Shown here in pieces: positions 1-4,876 of a stretch of 5,948 nucleotides of DNA (the first letter of the stretch is position 1; each line of letters begins with the position of its first letter). The DNA is from an uncultured bacterium (GTDB lineage Bacteria; Cyanobacteriota; Vampirovibrionia; Gastranaerophilales; Gastranaerophilaceae). Where the stretch lies: positions 1 to 5,948 of the forward strand of contig CANAXK010000106.1 in assembly GCA_947365485.1 (NCBI GenBank), read 5' to 3'. A model generated the notes under the pieces. The model saw only the letters and a program-made list of their open reading frames with translations. It searched no databases and was not told the DNA's origin. Made by a program: the position numbers and the translations under genes.

Positions 1-611
1 GCATGCAATGGATAATCGTCCCGCAAACAAGAACCATCGAATCCGATAAAGCAACCTACCAATCCGATGTATATGTTGACGTAGACCCCTCAAAGAAATC
101 TAAGAATTGTCTATATGATTCAGTAAACTGCCAAGAACCCGATCGGTTTAAGTCTCTTGTCGCCGCTGACGGAAGTGTAATTCCTGCTGACCCCATGGGT
201 TTGATGTATGTGAATACGAGAAAGTCCTACATGAAGAACAAGAAGCAGAAGGCTGATGGTGAAGTGGCTGCGCTCTTGAGTGAAGAGTTGAGGGAGTTCG
301 GGTATAGGCCGTGCAATGAAGGCAATCATATGAATGAGATTGAACCGCCAGAAAAACCATCTCCAGACCCGACTCCCGAACCTCAGCCTGAACCTGAGCC
401 AGCTGGTAAAGCAGGGTTAGCTTGCAGAGATTCTTATGAAGGATACATTGTAAATTGTGTACTTGTGAGTGCGAAACTTGATGACAAAGACATTTTATCT
501 CACAATTTTTTCTATATTTATGAATCTCTAAACCCGAATTTTTTAGGAAGAATTGCTAAACGTTTAAAAAAAGATGATATTCCACAAAATATAATTGATT
601 TGCTAAACTAA
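1..611 (+). CDS. Type IV pilin / pseudopilin-like protein, 3' part (5' end outside window)
   Basis: The frame is open to the left edge and its first ATG is at base 3, so the true start almost certainly lies upstream; 202 residues are visible from that ATG. Residues about 20-75 (YVDVDPSKKSKNCLYD, then DRFKSLVAADGSVIPADPMG) resemble the distal globular end of prepilin-type proteins common in Gastranaerophilales, where a short Asp/Gly-containing loop is followed by a 'DG-x-(V/I)-(I/V)-P' turn. The expected N-terminal class III signal and hydrophobic helix would be off the edge. Residues 113-133 are a Pro/Glu linker (PEP repeats). After it comes an unusual AT-rich tail of about 70 residues that I do not recognise. 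Five cysteines (36, 43, 104, 141, 152) could form disulfides outside the membrane. Its stop is 7 bp from the stop of the convergent YkgJ-type gene. The pilin assignment is from memory of family style, so moderate only; it could be another surface protein. Confidence 0.5.
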   Translation, partial: MQWIIVPQTRTIESDKATYQSDVYVDVDPSKKSKNCLYDSVNCQEPDRFKSLVAADGSVIPADPMGLMYVNTRKSYMKNKKQKADGEVAALLSEELREFGYRPCNEGNHMNEIEPPEKPSPDPTPEPQPEPEPAGKAGLACRDSYEGYIVNCVLVSAKLDDKDILSHNFFYIYESLNPNFLGRIAKRLKKDDIPQNIIDLLN

Positions 612-618
612 CAAAAAG

Positions 619-1026
619 TCACTTTCTCTTTGAGACCTTTTCAAAAACCTCTTCAAAGCTCTCAATAGGCTCGAGGCGGTATCCGCAGTGTTCGGCAAGA
701 GTTCCGCCCATAAGGAACAGCTCTTCCTGCGGATATCGCCTGCAAATCCCCGGGCGTTTTTTGTGAATCTTGCATTTATGCGTCTCTTTGTCCAGATTCA
801 TACACTCAAACACAAGCCCTGTTTCGTCTTTGTCGATTATTTTGAGGTAAGTATAAAACGGGTGCAGCCTCTGGAGTTTCTTGAACTCTTCCTCTGTCTG
901 GATAACGTTTTTATGTTTGACATAAATCTTCTGGCAGCACCTTCCGCACGCATTGCAGGAGCCGACTCTGTAATACTTGCGCTTAAGAATATGGAGATAA
1001 AAAAACTTTTTTAATTTTTTAAACAT
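619..1026 (-). CDS. YkgJ-type CxxCxxCC cysteine-cluster protein
   Basis: A 135-residue protein with the hallmark Cys cluster near its N-terminus: CNACGRCC at residues 24-31. Further cysteines follow at 75, 85, 95 and 114, in the family pattern C-x9-C-x9-C with RPxxCRxYP (residues 91-99). This matches the zinc- or iron-chelating YkgJ/UPF0153 family, thought to bind a metal or Fe-S centre; the biochemical role is generally unknown. A basic N-terminus (FKKLKKFF, KRKYYR) precedes the cluster. An in-frame ATG at 1071 would add 15 residues, but it lies deep inside the TPR gene and has no ribosome-binding site. The ATG at 1026 overlaps the TPR gene's stop by 8 bp and has a weak GGA upstream, so I prefer it and infer translational coupling. 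This is the last gene of a three-gene operon and converges on the pilin-like gene. Confidence 0.85.
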   Translation of the reverse strand: MFKKLKKFFYLHILKRKYYRVGSCNACGRCCQKIYVKHKNVIQTEEEFKKLQRLHPFYTYLKIIDKDETGLVFECMNLDKETHKCKIHKKRPGICRRYPQEELFLMGGTLAEHCGYRLEPIESFEEVFEKVSKRK

Positions 1027-2200
1027 CGACAATCCGTGATTTTGCCATCTTGTACTCAACAGAGTTTTCATGTGATAAAAGCATTATTTTTGAGAAATAT
1101 TTGTTCGAAGTCGTGTAGTCCCCGCTGGTATAAAACTCCCCGCCTTTTTCAAAACAGTTTTTGATAATTCTCTCTTCAGGATATATAAATGATTTGAGCC
1201 TGTCTATGCGTTCTTTCACTTCCGCCTCCATCGAGTCTTTGAGAATCAGGCAGTTCTCGTATTCCATAAGCGCAAGATGGTAGTTATTATTATCATAATA
1301 CCTGTCTGCCCATTCTTTGTGCCCCTGAAAACTTGACGAGTCAAAGGTAGAATCAAGCTCCTTGATTGTCCGCATTGTATTAAGATACTCGGTCTGTCTG
1401 TTCAGCACCATTGGAGTGAGTTTTCTCAATGTACAATAAGCTGCTGTGTAATCTCCGAGGTTAAGAAACACAGAAGAAAGTTTTTGTAGCACATCCAGTG
1501 ATTTGCTGTCAATGCAAAGCGCCTGTTTGAAATATATCTGGGCGTGCATAAAATCGTTCATATCAAGGTAGGTTCTTCCAAGAAGGTAGTTGATATCAAA
1601 GTTTATCGGATAATTCTTTACTGCAAATTCAAGATATTCTATCGCTGCTTTGCTGTTTGCGCGGTTAATCTCAATCTGGCCTTTTTGCAGAAATTCTAGC
1701 GCAGAAGATTTGCACTTTTCAATGCTTGTTTTTATTGCGTTGTAAGAATTGTTCTTATCCTTTGCGTACTTTAGATACTTTTCATAGAAAAATATCGCCT
1801 GAAACTTCATCCCCTTGGTAAAATAAGAGGTTGCAAGGTTAAGGCATACTGATTCGTCGTCAGGTTTGTAGGCATAAGCACAAGACCAGTTTTCGATTGC
1901 GTGCTGCAGGTCTTTGCGTTTAAAGCAGATGTTTCCAAGATAGAGATAGGAAGAGTTTTTGAAGCTTTCCATCCCGATGGATTTTTTGAAATACTCTTCA
2001 GCTGGTAAAAAATCATTGAGTTTGTAATAGCATCTTCCGATTTCATAATAGAGCTTGTAAGAAGCGCTCATATTGAGCATTCCAAGATAAATCCTTAAAG
2101 CGTCACTATACATTTTGTTGTTATAGTGTTTTTTTGCAGCGTCAAGTTTTTTGTTTTCCAAATCGGAATTATCTTGTATATAATAATCAGACGATACCAT
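1019..2200 (-). CDS. Tetratricopeptide-repeat (TPR) protein
   Basis: A 393-residue protein made almost wholly of TPR-like helix pairs. Units can be followed at about residues 17-43, 48-79, 82-114, 116-147, 167-197, 202-235, 237-268, 294-322 and 347-375. The clearest contain YYKLNDFLPAEEYFKKSI and LLGRTYLDMNDFMHAQIYFKQAL, with the usual small residue and Tyr/Phe positions. There is no signal peptide or membrane segment, so it is probably a cytoplasmic scaffold or adaptor. TPRs bind peptides or proteins; the partner cannot be read from sequence. It starts 18 bp after the stop of the 114-residue protein, with only a weak GGTAG-type ribosome-binding site, and its end overlaps the YkgJ-type start. 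Operon partners are natural candidates for interaction (inference). Confidence 0.85.
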   Translation of the reverse strand: MVSSDYYIQDNSDLENKKLDAAKKHYNNKMYSDALRIYLGMLNMSASYKLYYEIGRCYYKLNDFLPAEEYFKKSIGMESFKNSSYLYLGNICFKRKDLQHAIENWSCAYAYKPDDESVCLNLATSYFTKGMKFQAIFFYEKYLKYAKDKNNSYNAIKTSIEKCKSSALEFLQKGQIEINRANSKAAIEYLEFAVKNYPINFDINYLLGRTYLDMNDFMHAQIYFKQALCIDSKSLDVLQKLSSVFLNLGDYTAAYCTLRKLTPMVLNRQTEYLNTMRTIKELDSTFDSSSFQGHKEWADRYYDNNNYHLALMEYENCLILKDSMEAEVKERIDRLKSFIYPEERIIKNCFEKGGEFYTSGDYTTSNKYFSKIMLLSHENSVEYKMAKSRIVDV

Positions 2201-2218
2201 AGCCGTATTCTACCATAT

Positions 2219-2563
2219 TTACAGCTTTAAATCATCCCATAATTTAGAATTTGTTACAAGACTTGATAAAACATCGTCTTCAAAAACATCAACAACCCCG
2301 TTTGAGAAAAGTTCTTTCATTCTCTCAAGGTGGGAAGTGTTATCTAAATCGCTTGAGGCTATTTTTGCAAACTTCTGGATATCAAGGTCTTTCTTGAACA
2401 GCTTCATTGCGTTTGCAGAAATCTCTGACTTATCAACATAAGGGTTGTCGGTTGTGTATCCGCTCTTTTGCAAATTATTGCGGATTGAATTTAGGTTAAT
2501 GATGTTGCTTGCATTACCCAGACCAGAACTATATGTATCGCCATTGTTGATATTATTGAACAT
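2219..2563 (-). CDS. Small hypothetical protein, possibly FlgM-like
   Basis: A 114-residue soluble protein, not recognised with confidence. Residues 1-40 are rich in Asn, Ser and Gly and look disordered; residues 43-113 look helical and charged. The second half (DKSEISANAMKLF, then LERMKELFSNGVVDV, then DDVLSSLV) follows the order seen in anti-sigma-28 FlgM proteins: a disordered start, a 'V-x-(I/L)-S-x-x-A' strip, a helix, an 'I-x-x-G-x-x-x-V/M-D' turn and a final helix. The match is by eye and weak. The gene is first in an operon with the TPR and YkgJ-type genes. Its ATG is preceded by a purine-rich GGGGGAGA (2574-2581), about 10 bases upstream, and by a good promoter. No signal peptide, membrane segment or cysteines are seen. 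The gene is probably real (start, promoter and operon all fit); the function is open. Confidence 0.75.
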   Translation of the reverse strand: MFNNINNGDTYSSGLGNASNIINLNSIRNNLQKSGYTTDNPYVDKSEISANAMKLFKKDLDIQKFAKIASSDLDNTSHLERMKELFSNGVVDVFEDDVLSSLVTNSKLWDDLKL

Positions 2564-2573
2564 GAGACCCTAA

Positions 2574-2581
2574 TCTCCCCC
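2574..2581 (-). promoter_or_regulatory. Ribosome-binding site for the 114-residue protein
   Basis: On the - strand this reads GGGGGAGA, ending 10 bases before the ATG at 2563. It fits an extended Shine-Dalgarno sequence at slightly long spacing and supports that start. Confidence 0.55.
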
Positions 2582-2598
2582 AACTATTTTCTTATATT

Positions 2599-2627
2599 AT
2601 TATACATTTTTCGGGAGTTGCAATCAA
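2599..2627 (-). promoter_or_regulatory. Sigma-70-type promoter of the three-gene operon
   Basis: On the - strand, TTGATT (2622-2627, four of six matches to TTGACA) is followed by a 17-bp spacer and a perfect TATAAT (2599-2604). The predicted start of transcription is near 2592, giving a leader of roughly 28 bases before the ATG at 2563. The promoter begins just downstream of the porin stop, so the operon (114-residue protein, TPR, YkgJ-type) can be expressed independently of the porin. No operator-like symmetry was seen around it. Confidence 0.7.
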
Positions 2628-2641
2628 CCAGATGGAGGAGA

Positions 2642-3838
2642 TTATAACAATACCTGCGTACCAAGCATAACCCTGTGAGAATCTCTTGCCGCATCGTTCT
2701 GGCAATAAACATAATTAAGTATCAGCCTCAAACCCTGCCCCTTCATGAAATAGTTCAGTCCGGCAGTGTATTCACGCTTGTTATTATTCGCGATTTCTCT
2801 GTTCGGGTCAAATTCATCGTAACGAGCAATCAGCTGGAGCTTCTTTGTAAGCATATATCCTAAAGTCGTGTAAAACCCGCTCGCGTGCTTATCTGTTGAA
2901 TATCCGGAAGGCCCGTTATATCCGTTTGCCTGCGCCCACTCAAAGTTTGCCATAAAGCGCTTGTAATTGTACTGCACATGCGCGCCTACTACACAAAAAT
3001 TATTATCCCTGTGCCCTGCGTCCATACTACCGCCGACAAGCAGTTTTCCGTACCTGCCATCAGTTTTACCAAGAGGCTTGAAATCAACACGCCCGATAAA
3101 TTCAGCACCAGGGAAAAATTCCTGAAAATAAGTATCAGAACTGTACACCCCGAAATCGTAGCCCATCAGGCTGTAGTCTCCGGAGACTCTTGCACCGAGT
3201 TTACGCACAGTACCGAAGTTTCTGGAAATCTGGGAGCGCGCAATAAACGGCAGCACGAACGGGCCTGCTGCGCCTTCCATGCCGACCGGAGGTCTTGAGT
3301 GGCCTATCAAAAGTCTGTGGTGCGGAATCTTGTTTGTTGCAATATACATATCCGCAAAAAGGTTTTGGACAAAATTTCGCGATGTAAACGGGTTGTAATT
3401 AAACATAACGCGCATATCCGCGTTATTGTCCTTCAAAAAGATATCATAGCCCACATTGAGGGTATTGAAATCATAGTGGTTTGTAATATCTCCGGAGTCA
3501 GAAAAAGTCATTCTTACATCACCGTTATAACCTGCCCAGAGTTGGGTTCTGTCGATTATGGAATCTTCGTCAAAGTGTTTTGTGAGCACTTCTGACAACA
3601 GGTAGTTCGGCGTATCGTACTTATCCACCTCGAGGTGGTAAACATCCTGAAGTTTTTCTTTCAGTGATTTCTCTTCAACCGGTGCTTTTTCTTCTGAAAT
3701 AGAAATCGATTGAGGCACCTGAACATCTTCCTCTATAGCGTTTTCAAGAACAACTTCTTCAAGTTCTTTTTCTGCTGCAAAGGTTAATGCAGGTGTTAAT
3801 ATCAGGGCTAATATAAAAACTAAAATCTTCTTTTTCAT
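2642..3838 (-). CDS. OprP/OprO-like outer-membrane porin
   Basis: A 398-residue secreted beta-barrel protein. Residues 1-21 form a Sec signal peptide (KKK, then a Leu/Ile-rich core ending TFA, with cleavage likely before AEKE). Residues 22-75 are an acidic, Glu-rich segment with a possible short coiled coil (EEKSLKEKLQDVY). From about residue 95 onward, alternating beta strands form a barrel of the phosphate-selective porin O/P type: the LIGHSRPPVG stretch (177-186), FIARSQISRNFGTVRKLGARVSG-type region (198-220), LQLIARYDEFDPN (335-346), and the strand pair YTAGLNYF/LRLILNYVY near the C-terminus. It should sit in the outer membrane and pass small, probably anionic solutes; phosphate specificity cannot be claimed. 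It ends in Leu rather than the usual terminal Phe. No S-layer homology domain, typical of cyanobacterial porins, is present. It follows the FocA-like gene but a terminator separates them. Confidence 0.8.
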   Translation of the reverse strand: MKKKILVFILALILTPALTFAAEKELEEVVLENAIEEDVQVPQSISISEEKAPVEEKSLKEKLQDVYHLEVDKYDTPNYLLSEVLTKHFDEDSIIDRTQLWAGYNGDVRMTFSDSGDITNHYDFNTLNVGYDIFLKDNNADMRVMFNYNPFTSRNFVQNLFADMYIATNKIPHHRLLIGHSRPPVGMEGAAGPFVLPFIARSQISRNFGTVRKLGARVSGDYSLMGYDFGVYSSDTYFQEFFPGAEFIGRVDFKPLGKTDGRYGKLLVGGSMDAGHRDNNFCVVGAHVQYNYKRFMANFEWAQANGYNGPSGYSTDKHASGFYTTLGYMLTKKLQLIARYDEFDPNREIANNNKREYTAGLNYFMKGQGLRLILNYVYCQNDAARDSHRVMLGTQVLL

Positions 3839-3844
3839 AACTAT

Positions 3845-3873
3845 ATTCTATATTTAAACAAATAAAAAGACCA
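3845..3873 (-). promoter_or_regulatory. Possible porin promoter, very close to the ATG
   Basis: On the - strand, TAGAAT (3845-3850) could be a -10 box, with TGGTCT (3868-3873, three of six matches) 17 bp upstream inside the terminator's second arm. The predicted start of transcription would fall at about 3838, the A of the porin's ATG, implying a leaderless or nearly leaderless message. No Shine-Dalgarno sequence is visible before the ATG, which agrees with that reading. The -35 match is poor and the region is AT-rich, so chance is a real alternative. Confidence 0.3.
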
Positions 3874-3898
3874 GTAAAATCTACCGGTCTTTTTATTT
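3860..3898 (-). terminator. Intrinsic terminator of the FocA-like gene (near-bidirectional)
   Basis: Two 17-base arms (3860-3876 and 3882-3898) are inverted repeats with one difference and a 5-base loop. On the - strand the RNA stem contains AAAAAGACCGGUA paired with UACUGGUCUUUUU, the odd pair being G-U, and it ends in a U-run. It lies 8 bp past the stop of the channel gene. On the + strand the same odd pair is an A-C mismatch, so it is weaker in that direction, where no gene needs it. Confidence 0.85.
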
Positions 3899-3906
3899 AA
3901 TTATTA

Positions 3907-4776
3907 CTAGTGCTGTCTGTGTTCTTCTCTCAAATAAGCTGTCCAGAATAAAAGAACAACAAATACGAATGCACCAACCATGTTACCTAAAGTTACAGGT
4001 AATAAGTTGTTAAGGAAGAATCCTTTCCAGGTCATAGTTGCAACCTGATCAGGAGTTAAACCTGATGCAGCAACAATACCCGGGATGTGTTTCATCAAAA
4101 TTCCGTTAGGAATAAAGAACATATTCGCAACACTGTGCTCATATCCTGATGCAACGAATGTCATAATCGGGAAGAATATTGCAAAAATCTTACCGATGAC
4201 ACGTTTAGAAGTTGAGGCCATAAATATTGCTAAGCATACAAGCCAGTTACAAAGAATACCTCTAAAGAACGCTTCCGTGAAGCTCAAATTAATCTTTGAG
4301 AAAGCTGTCTGCATAGCTGTAGCACCAACTGCGTCGCCGCCGTTGTGCCCCATGCCGGCACCGTAAACAAGAGCCGCTACAAGAATTGAGCCAACAAAGT
4401 TGAATGTATAAACAAACGACCAGTTTCTTAAAAGCTTCCATAGACTCAATTTCTTTTCCAAAACAGAGAATGTCATCATAACATTACCTGTGAACAATTC
4501 TGCGCCGGTCAGTGTAACAAGCATCAAGCCTGTAGCGAATGTCATAGCGCCAATAAGCTTGGTGAAGCCCCAGCCCATATTTGAATCGCCAGTCATTACA
4601 GTTAATGATACCTGCGCACCGAATGCGATGAACGCACCTGCTGCGATTGCGAGTGATATTAATTTTGTTTTACTGTATTCAGCTTTGCCTGTCATAACTT
4701 TGTCGCAAAGTTCATGAGCAGCTGTGCTTGGGGTTAAACAATCCTGTGTGGAAATTACCTTTTCTTCTTCTGCCAT
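3907..4776 (-). CDS. Formate/nitrite transporter (FNT) family channel, FocA-like
   Basis: An inner-membrane channel of 289 residues, the normal size for FNT proteins, which form pentamers and pass formate, nitrite or hydrosulfide. Six membrane spans are visible at about residues 38-60, 71-101, 117-141, 166-188, 194-222 and 253-281. Both family signatures are present: TGAELFTGN (90-98) and GILCNWLVCLA (173-183). The central gating histidine is H214 in GYEHSVANMF. The end (NNLLPVTLGN, then WTAYLREEH) resembles FocA closely, so formate is the likeliest substrate, but substrate cannot be fixed from sequence. An upstream in-frame ATG at 4821 would add 15 residues, but it sits at the predicted start of transcription without a ribosome-binding site. 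The ATG at 4776 has GAGGAG 9 bases upstream, so I choose it. No pyruvate formate-lyase gene is in the window. The porin lies downstream, past a terminator. Confidence 0.95.
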   Translation of the reverse strand: MAEEEKVISTQDCLTPSTAAHELCDKVMTGKAEYSKTKLISLAIAAGAFIAFGAQVSLTVMTGDSNMGWGFTKLIGAMTFATGLMLVTLTGAELFTGNVMMTFSVLEKKLSLWKLLRNWSFVYTFNFVGSILVAALVYGAGMGHNGGDAVGATAMQTAFSKINLSFTEAFFRGILCNWLVCLAIFMASTSKRVIGKIFAIFFPIMTFVASGYEHSVANMFFIPNGILMKHIPGIVAASGLTPDQVATMTWKGFFLNNLLPVTLGNMVGAFVFVVLLFWTAYLREEHRQH

Positions 4777-4785
4777 TTTCCTTTT

Positions 4786-4791
4786 CTCCTC
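4786..4791 (-). promoter_or_regulatory. Strong ribosome-binding site deciding the FNT start
   Basis: GAGGAG on the - strand, followed by AAAAGGAAA and then the ATG at 4776. The 9-base spacing is near ideal and rules in favour of the shorter, 289-residue protein. Confidence 0.8.
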
Positions 4792-4816
4792 TTTGAAATT
4801 GCTATTTATTTTCAAA
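4792..4816 (-). promoter_or_regulatory. AU-rich leader hairpin abutting the ribosome-binding site
   Basis: On the - strand TTTGAAA (4810-4816) and TTTCAAA (4792-4798) are perfect 7-base inverted repeats with an 11-base loop. The second arm touches the GAGGAG. With transcription starting near 4819 the hairpin would sit at the very 5' end of the message, where it could stabilise the RNA or modulate translation. The stem has only one G-C pair, so it is weak. Confidence 0.35.
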
Positions 4817-4823
4817 TCCATAT

Positions 4824-4834
4824 TGATAATATCA
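4824..4834 (-). promoter_or_regulatory. Palindromic operator-like site over the FNT -10 box
   Basis: TGATA-A-TATCA is a perfect 11-bp palindrome that covers the whole -10 hexamer. Read on the - strand, its halves with the flanks (GTGAT-ATT-ATCAA) look like an FNR/CRP-family site, but with 3 rather than 4 central bases. A protein bound here would block transcription. A chance AT-rich palindrome is possible. Confidence 0.35.
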
Positions 4835-4853
4835 CTTGAATTTCTACATGCAA
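4826..4853 (-). promoter_or_regulatory. Promoter of the FNT gene
   Basis: On the - strand TTGCAT (4848-4853) is followed by a 16-bp spacer and TATTAT (4826-4831, five of six matches to TATAAT). Transcription would begin near 4819, giving a leader of about 43 bases that holds the hairpin and the GAGGAG. This also places the upstream ATG at 4821 outside or at the edge of the message. Confidence 0.5.
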
Positions 4854-4857
4854 GTAC

Positions 4858-4867
4858 TACGTACGTA
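4858..4867. repeat. Perfect 10-bp palindrome upstream of the FNT promoter
   Basis: TACGTACGTA lies 4 bp upstream of the -35 box, in the 55-bp space between the large solenoid gene and the FNT gene. A partly overlapping GTAC-TAC-GTAC (4854-4864) adds to the symmetry. The position suits an activator site, but no known regulator is recognised. Confidence 0.3.
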
Positions 4868-4876
4868 ATTTAAAAA

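Noticed and set aside
609..658. Possible terminator at the convergent ends of the pilin-like and YkgJ-type genes (CTTTGA at 628-633 with TCAAAG at 653-658)
   Set aside because: The stem needs a bulge and a long loop, and the T-run (after the YkgJ-type stop on the - strand) is several bases away, so it is not convincing in either direction.
688..1014. Open frame on the + strand opposite the YkgJ-type gene
   Set aside because: Its frame is antisense to a gene with a clear Cys-cluster motif; its own translation shows no family features and it has no ribosome-binding site.
1024..1071. Longer YkgJ-type start at the ATG at 1071
   Set aside because: It has no ribosome-binding site and would overlap the TPR gene by about 50 bases; the first 15 residues do not look like the family's usual basic N-terminus.
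2574..2620. Inverted CTCCC/GGGAG around the operon promoter
   Set aside because: Only 5 bp of pairing across about 30 bases, and most of it lies upstream of the predicted start of transcription.
2978..3595. Two back-to-back open frames on the + strand opposite the porin
   Set aside because: Both mirror the porin's codons, lack ribosome-binding sites and have no recognisable domains.
4085..4717. Open frames on the + strand opposite the FNT gene
   Set aside because: Antisense to a strongly supported membrane channel; their Pro/Ala/Ile-rich content is what the reverse of membrane-helix codons gives.
4774..4821. Longer FNT start at the ATG at 4821
   Set aside because: It lies at the predicted transcription start, lacks a ribosome-binding site, and the codons between contain the leader hairpin and the GAGGAG of the shorter form.
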